DNA from: Coturnix japonica | Taxonomy: Eukaryota > Chordata > Aves > Galliformes > Phasianidae | DNA: 64,000 nucleotides | Direction: 5' to 3' | Assembly (NCBI RefSeq): GCF_001577835.2 | Contig: NC_029516.1 | Coordinates: forward strand, 69,670,380 to 69,734,379 | Translations under genes and position numbers: made by a program | Notes under the pieces: model-generated | Seen by the model: the letters and a program-made list of their open reading frames with translations, nothing else | What the model was told of the DNA's origin: nothing | Database searches by the model: none | In this document: piece by piece, positions 18,501 through 29,715 of the stretch | How the letters are laid out: each line of letters begins with the position of its first letter | Position numbering within the stretch: position 1 is the first letter of the stretch

Positions 18501-19982
18501 TTAACAGGAGTTTGATACATCCTTTGGGTAGTGCGAAGACAGCAGCAAGATAACTGTACCTAGCAAAGGAGTGGAGGGGCTGGAAGCAGATAAGAACAGA
18601 TAGCTTTGATGTGCATATCTCATTTTACTTTTCCAGATTCTACTTTTGACATAATGCTCTGTTTTGTCCAGCAACTGCTACACTTATCCTTGGCTAGAAT
18701 TGTTTTGTGTCTCGCAAGCCATGGATCTGCTTTGAGGACAACCTACTGCTCAGAGTTCTTTCAGGATAGTGACTGTTTCTATACTTTACCTCCAAAGGAG
18801 CACACTAAAAACTACATGACACACTAAGTTTCAATATATTTTGAATTATTAATTCATTTGCATATGAAATATACAAGGCCTTATCACAGATAGATGTAGG
18901 CTCACTGTTTCAGGAACTGTTTTGATGTGTACAGGCTTATCTGGAGAATTTGGAGCTGCAGTTCCAAATGACAGTGCTAAATGTCATCTGCACTGAGCCA
19001 TATTGCAGAAGCTGTTGTGCAGCTCTGCATTTTAAATCTCATCTGTTTCAGTGCTGAGCTCCTGCTCTTGCATTCATAGCTGGACACAGAGCCTATAAGC
19101 ATGCAAAGTGATCAGCTGCGGGGCTTTGACCTGTTTAAAAACAAAGGCAGCAGGATCTTTTGACACTCAGCACTCTGTGGTCCTTTCTAATGCTCATGCG
19201 GGTAGATGCAAAGATGACAATTCAGACTTCATGTTGTATGGGGCACTTCTTACTAATATGGGCTCAATTTCTGATTTTCTTGCTTTATTTATCACAGATC
19301 TTTTAAAAGGATTTCAAAACTCAATTGAGAGAACTCAATGGTCCTGTGTGGCACTCTTGTTAGGGAAGGAGCATCATTATCTCAGTCTCCCCATCAACAT
19401 GGGGAGAGCAACAGTACCTGGAGGTCTCAGCGACTGTTAAACTTCGTGTAGTACAAATGTAGAGTAATAAGCCTGCTCCCAAAATAAGCAACAAGATAAA
19501 AATGTTTGCAAAGGGGTTTCTTACTAATTCATAGCAAAGTACAAATCATTCTGAATACGGAAGTCTTGTAACGTGTTACGCCAAAAAGAAATGTCTAGAG
19601 AAGGATAAAAGGTGATGCACGTAACCAAAAGCTGCACATAACCAAGAAGTGATACATGAGCAGGATGACCTTTTCTCTACCTACCTAGAAATGCCTGCAG
19701 AACAAGTTGAGGCCTGTTGGAGTAATGACAAAATATAAAACTGGGCTTAAGGTTCAGATCCTGCCTGTGCAGAAACTGCTTGGCGGTTATGAGCAGCCGC
19801 TGAGCTTATTTTGTAACAAGGCAGCATTCTGTTGCAGGTCGGGCAGTAGTTTCTATGGAGAACAGCAGCCGCTAACTCTTGGTGGAGCAGGTGCTGTCCT
19901 GATGGAGCACTGATAGGCCAGAAATCTGGCAGAGCAGCAGATACCTCTTTTTCCATCCACAGCTTTTAAAATATAGAGTCTA
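15571..19982. other. Intergenic desert, nothing recognised
   Basis: About 4.4 kb without a supportable gene. The longest frame (17294-17740, minus, 148 codons) has no recognisable family and no splice or promoter context, so it is treated as chance. No obvious CR1 remains. Confidence 0.5.
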
Positions 19983-20027
19983 TGATCCTCACGGTCCTTT
20001 TCAGCTCCTGGTATTCTATGATTTTAG
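19983..20027 (+). mobile_element. CR1 3' tip
   Basis: Only the last 45 bp or so of the CR1 3' UTR remains (ATGATCCTCACGGTCC to TTCTATGATTTTA), from a heavily truncated old insertion. Confidence 0.65.
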
Positions 20028-20511
20028 ATCCAAATTTAATTCATAAAATGCTACAAGAAGTCAAATAGGAAAAAAAAAACAAAAAACACCCCACCAAATA
20101 ACTGCTGAAGTACATTCTATCTCTCTTCAAAGTTCTGCAACAATTACATCACATTACTGCTCCTACTTCATGTTTTTCCTTTTTTTCCCCCCTTATTTGC
20201 ATCAGAAGTTGTTGCTAGGCACACAGGAGCTCCTCCCACAGCACAGAGTACTCAGATGACCCCACAGGATTAATTAGCTCTCAGAAGTGAACGTGCACAG
20301 AGCCTAAGGCAATACAAACTTTAATTTCCATCCCAAGTTTCAAGTCAGCCTGAGGAGAAGCTCCACAGAGCAGTGTATAATTTTGATTGCCCCATTGTTC
20401 GCTCTGGAAGAATCTCAGTTCTTCAGTTCTGGCTTCAATGGCTTCAAAGACCATCTCCAGTAACAGCGACCAGTTTACTCTGACACTGGTGGTTTCGTTC
20501 ATAGGCAACCC

Positions 20512-20557
20512 CATCACAGAATTGTTTGGGTTAGAAAAGGCCTGCAAGATCAATCAC
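20512..20557 (-). mobile_element. CR1 3' tip, inverted relative to its neighbour
   Basis: The sequence CATCACAGAATTGTTTGGG onward is the reverse complement of a CR1 3' end. It abuts a plus-oriented CR1 starting at about 20570. Confidence 0.7.
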
Positions 20558-20569
20558 CCTCAACATGGG

Positions 20570-21046
20570 AAGTACATCGAGCTGTTAGAACAGGTCCAGA
20601 GGAGGGCCATGAAGATGAAGAGGAGGTGGGAGCATCTCCCTTACAAGGACAGGCTGAAAGAATTGGGGTTCTTCAGCCTAGAGAAGAGTTGGCTCCAGGG
20701 AGAATTAATAGTAGCCTTCCAGTACCTGAGAGGGGCCTACAGGAAAACCAGGGAGGGACATTTTAGAAGGGCAGGTAGCGACAGGACAAGGGGAAATGGC
20801 TTTAAACTGGAAGGGGGCAGATTTAGACTAGATATTAGTAAGAAACTCTTTACTGCGAGGGTGGCGAGATTCTGGAACAGATTGCCCAGCAATTCTGTGT
20901 GTGGGCTCTCCCTGGAAGAATTCAAGGCCAGGCTGGATGGGGCTTTGAGTAACGTGGGCTAGAGGGAGGTGTCCTTGCCTATAGCAGTGGGGTTGGAACT
21001 AGGTGATCTTAAAGGTCCCTTCCAACCCAAATCATTCTATGATTCT
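20570..21046 (+). mobile_element. CR1 LINE, 3' part of ORF2 with 3' UTR
   Basis: An open frame of CR1 ORF2 C-terminus ([20 protein letters not shown], later [17 protein letters not shown]) ends in a stop at 20960-20962. The typical 3' UTR and ATTCTATGATTCTG tail follow. 5'-truncated, moderately young. Confidence 0.92.
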
Positions 21047-21300
21047 GCAAAGACCAAAGGCAGGGACCTACACTTTGGCCACAACTCCATGCAATGCTAC
21101 AGGTTTGGGGCAGAGCAGCTAGAAAGCTGCATGGAGAAAAATGAACTAGGGGTCAATGCTTGGCTGAACTTGAGCCAGGAGTGTACCCAGGTGGCCACGA
21201 AGGCCAGTGGCACCAAAAATAGTGTAGCCAGCAGGAGCAGGAAGGTGATCATCTCTCTGTACTCAGCTCCAATGAGGCTGCACCTCAAGTACTGCTTTTA
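21047..21300 (+). mobile_element. CR1 LINE, more 5' part of ORF2, adjoining the previous copy
   Basis: This segment encodes the part of ORF2 that normally lies before the neighbouring piece (LHFGHNSMQCYRFG, LNLSQECTQVATKASG, SRKVIISLYSAPMRLHLKYC). The two therefore sit in swapped order and are separate insertions. The copy stops abruptly at about 21300. Confidence 0.85.
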
Positions 21301-22055
21301 GAAGAGGCTTTCTGAGAATAACATTTGTTCAGCAAAACAAAACAAAGATGCACTTTCAGCAAAATAATGTTAAAAGAATCTATATACTAACATTATTCTA
21401 AATTGTAAGGTGCTAGGGGACAGTAACAGAATACCACCCCTTTTGGGACTGTATTCTTCCCATGACTTGGTTGTTAAACAAGTGTGTGAAGGCCTCATTA
21501 TGCCTGCAGGTGGAACCTCGGCATTAAAACCACCTCAGTGACAGAGGAACGCTGCTTTAGGTAAATTCTATATTTAGGTAGCCAATTATTAGCATCCTGC
21601 GCTATTACAAAATAAGACAAGCAAGTGTATTTATTTGTCATCTGGCTCACTGGCAGACAAGATCTGACCTTGAGCCTAGTTTTCATATTTGGTTGTTACC
21701 TAAACCAGCCTGAACTTGTTTTGTGGTTGGTTCTACCTGTGAAATATGCATTCTTTTTAACACATCTCTGAGTTTAGGTTATCTGCAGGGTGCTTTGCAG
21801 GCTTTACAGGCCAGACATGTTCAAGATTTCCCTCCCAAGGCAGTGACTGAGACACTCTTATTACTTATCCAAGGGAGCCCTGAAGGGCAGTGAGCATATC
21901 AAATTTGGGGAGATGGCTTCAGTGGTGGTGTTGAATGTGCTCCTGTATGTCAGTGCAACATGGTGGACAGGTCTCAATATTTATAATCCAAGACTGTATG
22001 AATTCTTAATATTCCCAATCCTGTATTTTTCCTCAACAACCTTGATAGAAATAAA
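21301..22055. other. Intergenic, nothing recognised
   Basis: AT-rich unique DNA with no gene or repeat that I can support. Confidence 0.5.
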
Positions 22056-22208
22056 GATCATAGAATCAGACAATCTTAAAATGGTTTGACTTGGGAGGTA
22101 CCTTAAAAATGGTCCAGCTTCAGTTCCCCTGCCATGATCAGAAACACCTTCTGCTAAACCAGCTTGCTCAAAGCCCCATCCAACCTGGCCTTGAATGCTT
22201 TACACTTT
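22056..22208 (-). mobile_element. CR1 3' end, minus orientation
   Basis: Reverse complement of a CR1 3' UTR and last codons (starting near TAGAATCAGACAATC and ending CCTGGCCTTGAATGCTTTAC). It abuts a plus-oriented CR1, forming an inverted pair. Confidence 0.8.
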
Positions 22209-22224
22209 AAGAGAAGAGCAGGTC

Positions 22225-22690
22225 CAAGATTGCCTTTGGAGCTGGAATGGGTCCAGAGGAGGACCATGAAGATGATCAAAGGGCTAGAGTGCCTCCACCA
22301 CGTAGACAGGCTGATGCAGTTTGGCTTGCTCATCCTGGGAAGAGAAGGCTTAGGGGAAACCTCATTGCTGCCTTCCAGTGCTTAAAGGGAGCTAATAAGC
22401 GGGAGGGAAATAAACTTTTCAGACAGGTAGATAGTGATATGACAAGGGGACATGGTTTTAAACTAAAAGGCAGGAGATTTAGTTTAGATATCAGGGGGAA
22501 ATTTTTCACTGAGAGGGTGATGAGGTGCTGGAATATGTTGTCCAGAGAAGCTGTGGGTGCCCGTCCCTGGGGGTGTTCAAGGCCAGGTAGAATGGAACCC
22601 TGAGCAGCCTGATCTAGTACCTGATTTAGTGGTTAACAACCCTGCCTGCAGCAGAGAGGTTATAAATAGATGAACTTTAAGGTCCCTTCA
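22225..22690 (+). mobile_element. CR1 LINE, ORF2 C-terminus and 3' UTR, tail expanded
   Basis: Frames carry the CR1 C-terminal signatures [20 protein letters not shown] and [20 protein letters not shown]. Two frames are needed, so at least one frameshift is present. The 3' UTR runs to GGTCCCTTCAATTCC, where the expected ATTCTG-type tail is replaced by a pentamer array. Confidence 0.88.
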
Positions 22691-22740
22691 ATTCCATTCC
22701 ATTCCATTCCATTCCATTCCATTCCATTCCATTCCATTCC
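22691..22740. repeat. (ATTCC)10 pentanucleotide array
   Basis: Ten exact copies of ATTCC sit exactly where a CR1 would have its last UTR bases. The preceding CR1 bases CCCTTCAATTCC could have supplied the unit. No interruption is present. Confidence 0.97.
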
Positions 22741-24260
22741 ACATCCACAGCTTCTTTGGATAAACCTGTTCTAGTGCCTCACCATATCCTGAGTAAAGAA
22801 TTTGTAATTATCTAATCTAATTCTACCCTCTTTCAATTTAAAACTGTTATCCTTTGTCTAATCACTCCACACTATAGTAATGAATCACTCCCCATCCTTC
22901 TTGTAGTCTCTTTTTGGTTCTGGAACATCTTTCTGGAGCCCTCTCTTTAGGCTGAGCTACTCCAGCTCTCTCAGCCTGTCTTCAGAGGGGAGGTTCTCCA
23001 TCCTTCTGATCCTCTTTGTGGCCCTCCTCTGGACCTGCTCTAACAAATCCATGTCTTGCTTTTGCTGGGGTCCCCAAAACTGAATGCAGTGTTCCAAGTG
23101 GGTTCTCATGAGGGCAGAGTAGACAGGGAGAATCACCACTCATCACTAGTCTCCACCTAGACATAGAGTTAGATCAGCCAGTTCCTGATTCCCTTAACAG
23201 TCCATCCATCCAATCCATGTTTCTTCAAGTTAGAGAAAAGGATGTTGTGTGGGACAGTGACAAAAGCTTAAAACAAACCAAGGTGGATGTCATCAGTTGG
23301 TCTTCCATTGTCCACCAATGCTGTAACTCTGTTGTAGAAAGCCACCAATTTAGGCATGAATCACCCTTTGTGGAGCTATATTGGCTGTCCTACATCACTG
23401 TGGGAGACATATGCCTTATGCCTTATGTTTTCCATATACTTTAGCATGCTTTCCAGAAGGATCTGCTCTGGGATCTTCCCACACACAGAGGTGAGACTCA
23501 TCTGCAGTACACTGTGGGTCTTCCTTTTTTACCATTTTAATAAATGTTTTCCCTTGTCCAGTCACTGGGGACTTTGCCAGAATGCTCTGTCTTTTCAAAT
23601 AACATGGATTTTTTTTTAGCAACTTTATATGCCATTTCCCTCAGGTCTCGAGGATGTTTATACCTTCAGATTCTTCAAATACTCTTGAAACTGATCATCC
23701 GCAGTCAGCAGATCTCAGGTCCCCCACTCCCTTGACATTCTGTTACTCAGGAGGTATGGTAAGAGCAAATTACTGTGAAGACAGGACAAAAGGTGAGTAC
23801 CCCAACCTTTCCTAAGTCAGCTGTAGCCAGGTGCCCTGTCTTGCTTCTCAAGGATAGTGCAGTTTCTTTTATCTTCCTTTGCTGTCTGATGTATCTGTAG
23901 AAACCCTTTCTGTTATACTTCACATTCCTGATCTGATCCCTAAACTTCTGGGCCATATCCCTATAATCTTCCCAGGATGTTATGTCCCTGCCTCCAACGT
24001 CTATGCACTATGTATTCTTGTTTTAGTTTGATTAAGAGGTTCTGATCCAACCATGATGGTCTCCTACCTCCCTTGCCTGATTTCTTGCATGTTGTAACTG
24101 AGAACTCTTGTGTTCCCAAAAAAAGTCTTTAAATATCTCCCAGGTCTTTCCTGCTTCTTTATCTCTGAGGGCAATTTCCCAGGGCATCCAACCCACCAGT
24201 TTCTTAAACAGATGAAAGTCTGGCTGTGAGCCATCCTTTGTTCCTCTCTCCTATTCAAGT
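22741..24260 (-). mobile_element. Old, long CR1 LINE (about 1.5 kb)
   Basis: Reading the minus strand gives CR1 ORF2 in order: a WLDQNLLIKLKQEY-like segment near 24050, KGFYRYIRQQRKIKETA at about 23900, the reverse transcriptase region near 23300, and [20 protein letters not shown] at about 23080. Many stops and frameshifts and an eroded 3' UTR mark it as clearly older than its neighbour at 24566-26163. Confidence 0.85.
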
Positions 24261-24565
24261 CACAGCATTACTAAACACAACTAAGTTGATCAGCTCCATC
24301 ATGATCTGGATTTACTTATACTGAAGTTGACATGAATGAGACTAATGATATTGTTTATTCTGATTTGGACTTAATCTGTCCCTGCAGTTTATCTATCTCC
24401 CCTCAGAGTCTGCAAGCTCATTAGAACAAACTAACTAACTAAAAAATGAAACAAAATGACCAAAAACAGTCAAACAGAACAAAACAACATATCTAAAAAC
24501 ATGTCTAAATACAATTCTGTAATTAACTATGTGATTAATTCCATTTGGTAATTCAACAGATGATC
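24261..24565. other. Intergenic gap between two CR1s
   Basis: AT-rich, with A-rich simple sequence near 24440-24500. Nothing else seen. Confidence 0.5.
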
Positions 24566-26163
24566 ACAGAATCACAGAATCACAGAATTACCCGGGTTGG
24601 AAGGGACCTCAAGGATCATGTAGTTCCATCCCCCCTGCCTAGCAGGGCCACCAAACATACGCCTTTACTAGATCAGGTTGCCCAGGGCCCCGTCCAACCT
24701 GGTCTTGAACACCTCCAAGGATGGGGCATCCACAACCTCCCTGGGCAGCCTGTTCCAGGACCTAACCACTCTTCTAGTAAAGAACTTTCCCCTAACATCC
24801 AACCTAAATCTTCCCTCCTTCAACTTAAAACCATTTCCCCGTGTCCTGCTATTGTCAGCCCTTTCCAAGAGTTTACTCCCCTCCTGGGAGTAAGTTCCCT
24901 TCAGGTACTGAAAGGCTGCAATGAGGTCACCCCGCAACCTTCTCTTCTCCAGGCTGAACAAACCCAACTCCCTCAGCCTGTCCTCATAGGGGAGGTGCTC
25001 CAGCCCCCTGATCATCTTCGTGGCCCTCCTCTGGACCCTTTCCAAAATCTCCATATCTTTTTTGTACTGAGGGCTCCACACCTGGACACAGTACTCCAGA
25101 TGGGGCCTCACAAGAGCCGAGTAGAGAGGGACGATCACCTCCCTATCCCTGCTGACCACCCCTCTCCTGATGGAGCCCAGGATCCCATTTGCTTTCCGGG
25201 CTGCCAGAGCGCACTGCTGGCTCATGTTAAGTTTCTCATCTATCAGGACCCCTAGGTCTTTTTCTGCCGAGCTGCTCTCAAGGACAACTCCTCCCAGCCT
25301 GTACAGGTGCCTGGGGTTCTTCCGGCCCAAGTGCAAAACCATGCACTTTGCCGTGTTGAACCTCATTAGGTTCACCCGAGCCCAGCTTTCCAGCCTGTCA
25401 AGGTCCCTCTGAATGGCATCCATTCCCTCCACCGTATCGACTGCACCACTCAGCTTGGTGTCATCAGCAAACTTGCTGAGGGTGCACTCCATTCCCTCAT
25501 CGATGTCATTAATAAAGATGTTAAATAGCACCGGTCCCAAGACAGACCCTTGAGGGACACCGCTCGTTACCGGCCTCCACCTGGACATAGAGCCATTGAC
25601 CACCACCCTCTGTCTGCAGCCTTTCAACCAATTGCTTATCCATCTAGTTGTCCACCCATCAAATCCACCTCCCTCCAATTTGGAGATGAGGATGTGATGG
25701 GGGACCATGTCAAAGGCCTTGCTCAGGTCCAGGTAAATGACATCGGTCACCTTCCCTTCATCCACCAACGCCGTCACTCCATCACAGAAGGCCACAAGAT
25801 TAGTTAAGCATGACCTTCCCCTGGTGAAGCCATGCTGGCTGTCTCAGATCACATGCTCGTTCTTTATGTGATCAAGCATGTTGTCCAGGAGGATCTGTTC
25901 CATAATCTTCCCAGGCACGGAGGTGAGACTCACCGGCCTGTAGTTCCCCGGGTCCTCCCTGCTCCCCTTCTTGTAAATGGGAGTGACGCGACCCTTCCTC
26001 CAATCATCCGGGACCTCACCTGACACCCACAACTTCTCAAATATGATGGAGAGCGGCTCAGCAACCACCTCAGCCAGCTCCTTCAGGACCCTGGGATGCA
26101 CGCCATCTGACCCCATAGACTTATACTCATTCAGTCTAAGGAGGCACTCTCGGACTTGCTCTC
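24566..26163 (-). mobile_element. Young CR1 LINE with almost intact reverse transcriptase ORF
   Basis: On the minus strand the frame is open from about 26160 to the ORF2 stop near 24668, apart from one TGA at 25844-25846 where family members have Trp (EHVI-W-DSQHGF). Reverse transcriptase landmarks are [34 protein letters not shown] and the catalytic FADD motif. The 3' end has three ATTCTGTG-type units. It is 5'-truncated just before the reverse transcriptase, so the endonuclease is absent. It is nearly identical to the copy at 3147-3727. Confidence 0.97.
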
Positions 26164-27272
26164 ATGATCCTTCTTGTGCTTGTTCTCAAAGCAGAATAGA
26201 AGACACCTGAGTCTTTTGAAAAGTCATAACTAGACAGAGGTTGGTAAAAAGACACTGGGCTGAATCCTGAATGCTCATGCTAGAGAAGAAACTACAACAG
26301 ATTTTATAGGATGCTGTCTTCTGCAAAAGAGAATTCCAATATGACTCAAACTATGCAATCAACAGAGGACACATCACACTTGATCAAACTGCTCTCTGTG
26401 TTCATTAAAGGATGTTCACCTCAGTTTTCTAGAGAAGCAGCACTGAAAATATTTTCACAAAAGAGATTGTTTAATTCCTGAGATGCAAGCCCGAAATTCA
26501 CAGATTAAAGAGACATTGTACAGGCTTGAGTTTTTATAGAATGCACCTAAGGGACTGTCAGTTCTTGACAGGCACTGTGAAGCACGGACAGGATTCCAAA
26601 TGGCACAGCCCATCAGAGAGCTATCTCTGCATACCACTCAAAGGGTAGAATTACTTGGTATTTCACATCTTGTGTCACTGTACTGTGTAGGTTGGCCAAA
26701 GTCCTGTCATGACAGACTGAGGTCAGTGGTCTCCTCATCCCTATAAATAACCAGTGACATCACAGCCTCACACAAACAGAGGTAAAGGGTGAAATAAGAA
26801 TGTAAGTGCTGAATAAGCTGAAAGATGATGTTGTGCTAGACACCAGCTGGAGCATGAACTGAACAACAGCTCATCATGAGCATCAGATTCAGTGGGTTTG
26901 AAAGGACTGAACATGGGTCTAAGGAGTCACCAGCTCTCTCTGTGAACTTGGACTCACCCTTGGATGGTCTGTGGAAGACCTACCCTTCAGCAGGAACATT
27001 CCAGCTTCTAGATGCCAGGGAAGATGAGATTCAACCTGGTGCAGCTCCAGCATGGTGACAACATTCCAAGGAAAACCAATACCAAAGAGTTGGCTCAAAG
27101 AACATGAGCGAGACTGATAATACATGCATCCAAGTTGTTTGGAGAAAGGCCCGAAAGAATCCGTCAGTTATAATTACCTATCTAGCTGGAGTAGAGTACT
27201 AAATAAACTATTCTTTTATTTTTTTACTTTTACTTTCTTTTTTTCCTTCATCTTTTTGCTTGATTTACATTT
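26164..27272. other. Intergenic, nothing recognised
   Basis: Unique-looking DNA with no supportable gene. Confidence 0.5.
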
Positions 27273-27454
27273 GACAAAATAGCGTCTGACATGGAAGTGT
27301 GTATGAAGCAGAGGTGTGTCACTGAATTCCTCCATGCAGAAAAGATCGCACCCACTGACACTTATTGGTGCTTGCTGAAGAATGGGTCACCTCTGCAGGT
27401 GTAGATCTTTATGAATGTGTCCTGAAGGCTGTAGTTCATTGCTGGTGTAAAATG
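27273..27454 (+). mobile_element. Mariner DNA transposon fragment (Galluhop-like), internally deleted
   Basis: The start (ACAAAATAGCGTCTGACATG) overlaps the end of the copy in PEX5 intron 10. The open stretch reads ASDMEVCMKQRCVTEFLHAE, the transposase N-terminus, then jumps to a later part (GSPLQV-type), so an internal segment of about 100 bp or more is missing. The family name is from memory; relatedness to 9483-9685 is visible directly. Confidence 0.75.
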
Positions 27455-27606
27455 ACTGTTACTGAACAGGAGCCCTTCCCTGCTGCTGCCCTGAGCCCTG
27501 TCAGAGGCCCTGCTGATGATATGAGCCCTACCACAGCACACAGCACTTCCCTGAGCCCTACCAAAGAACATGTTGCTGCTTCCTTGTTCAGAAGCCATGT
27601 AGATGT

Positions 27607-27716
27607 GGTGCTTAGCAACATGGTTTAGTGCTAGACTTGGCAGTGCAGGGAAAACGGTTGAATATGATGATCTTAGAGATCTTTTCCAACCTAAAATTAT
27701 CCTACGATTCTGTAGC
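27607..27716 (+). mobile_element. CR1 3' UTR fragment
   Basis: The sequence from CTTAGCAACATGGTTTAGTG to CCTACGATTCTGTAG follows the CR1 3' UTR pattern of the subfamily with a TGGCAGTGC block. Strongly 5'-truncated. Confidence 0.8.
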
Positions 27717-29344
27717 TCTCAGCCCTGGCATCAGGATCTTGCCAGTGTCAAGAGAGTTTTGACTGTGCTTCTCTACCACCAAAAGGAGAAGGGGAATTTG
27801 ACTCTTGATTAACATTTGCTCTACTTGAGCAAAACTCTGCAATAATTGAGCAGATTTTTTTTACAGATCTGTCTATTGTACTGTCATTGTGTTAACAAGA
27901 TGTCAAAGATTGTTCTTAAGCAAAAATGATGTGATCTGAACTTCACTATATTCTTGGATAAAGCTATCGGCTGATGAGTGGATGTGACAAGAATGTAAAG
28001 AACTGGTGATAAAACAGGTCCCATTCAACAGCAGCAGCTGGAAGGAAAGCACATTGAGATACCCTCTGTGTGAGAAGCTGGAGCTGTAAGGAAAACTAGG
28101 AGTTCATTTGTTACTGTTTTATTATTATTATTATTATTATTTTTTTTTTTTTAATTTTTAATTATTTTCACTTTCATTCTATTTCCCATTCATTAGCCTG
28201 GAAGAATATCTGAGTAATTCGCTTGGTTTGTTGCTCAAGCTGTCATAAGATCCTCAGGATATGTTTCCTAATTAGGGAAAAGCAGATTTTGCTAATAAGA
28301 AATGTTACTAATACTGAGTATGTAGAATGTTCTTCTCAGTGTTTGAATAAATACAAGACTGAATGAAAGAGATGCATGAAAACATGGCCTCAGAAACATT
28401 AGGGACACCAGTAACAATAGGCTTTATTTCTCCCATCCAAGGCCTAGTTCTGCTGTACTAGTTAGCAAATATGTAAATATGAGCAAGGTCTCTTACAAAA
28501 TGTGCATTTGCCCGCAGTTTCCCTGCCTAGGAAGATGTTCAGGACATTGACAGCCTAAGGATGTTTGCTAGCACTATAATACAAGGTCCCACAGGAGTTT
28601 CCAGAGAGCCTTGCTGAGCACGTCAGCTGTTATTGCCAGGTTTTCACAGGGCCTCCTGAAGGTGACAAAGTCTTGATCTTGTTTGTCATGTGTTTACAGT
28701 GAAGGTTCAGTGTCATCTCGCTTGCCAATTATTTGTGGTGGTGGAATCCCAGTAGTAAATAGAATGAAATGAGTTGTGAAGCCGCCTGATCTAGATTGCC
28801 TGCTCAGCGCATGACTAATGCTGCCCTTTTCTTCCTCTGCACAGCTCATGGTTTTGTTACGCTGCTTTGTGTCTCCTTTCAGATGAGGTCTTTGGTCACC
28901 CATAGAACGAAGTGAAAAAGCTAAATACATGGCACATCTCTAAATAAGTTTCCCAGCAAGGAATCCTAGTGTTGCATGGCTTGAGTTTGTATTGACAGTT
29001 AGCTGAACTCTCACTGAGACATTGTATTTTTTGCACTTAAGTATAGAGTAATGTCATGAACACAGGAAGGTAATAATAGAAGTAGATAAAGTATAAAGCA
29101 TATATTGTGTGAAATGACAAACTGATGCTAAGGAATGCTGAAGTTAAGAGCTGGATGGCTGTTTGTCTGAGCATTTGCTCCCTTGCTATCCAGTCCAACC
29201 ATCAGCTAGCTATGCATGGTTTCTGAAATGTAGGTTTTGTTCACCATTAGTAACAGATTGCTTTTATCTTTCACATTTTCTAGCCAGTTTACTTGAAATA
29301 CAGCTTGCAATAACCTCATCCTACAGTGCTGGAATGAATTCATT
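27717..29344. other. Intergenic with (ATT)n and poly-T simple sequence
   Basis: An (ATT)7 run followed by a T tract lies at about 28119-28153. Otherwise no gene or repeat recognised. Confidence 0.55.
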
Positions 29345-29715
29345 GGAGAATGAACTCGTGGAGACCTTATTGCTCTCTATAACTTCCTGAAGGGAGGTTG
29401 TAGTGAGCTGGGGGTTGGCCTCTTCTCTCGTGTAATCGGTGATAGAACTAGAGGGAATGGTTTTAAGCTGTGCCAGGGGATATTCAGGCTGGACACTAGG
29501 AAGTATTACTTCTCAGAAAGGGTGGTCAGGCATTGGAATGCACTGCCCAGGGGGGTGGCGGAATCAATGACCATGGGAGTGTTCAAGAAACATTTGGATG
29601 TTGTGTTGATGAATATGATTTAGCCGGGAAGTATTGGTAATGGTTGGACTAGATGATCTTCTAGGTCTTTTCCAACCTTGATAATTCTGTGTTTCTGTAA
29701 TTCTGTGAATTCTGT
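29345..29715 (+). mobile_element. CR1 LINE 3' end (subfamily with LLSITS / [11 protein letters not shown] type)
   Basis: ORF2 C-terminal coding ([20 protein letters not shown] pattern) is followed by a 3' UTR ending in several TTCTGTG units at 29681-29715. The sequence is a different subfamily from the young copies at 3147 and 24566. Confidence 0.92.

Noticed and set aside
22691-22740. ATTCC array as centromeric or telomeric satellite
   Set aside because: Only 50 bp and placed exactly at a CR1 3' end; a local expansion is simpler.
24668-25795. 375-codon open frame on the minus strand
   Set aside because: It is the CR1 LINE reverse transcriptase C-terminal part, not a host gene.
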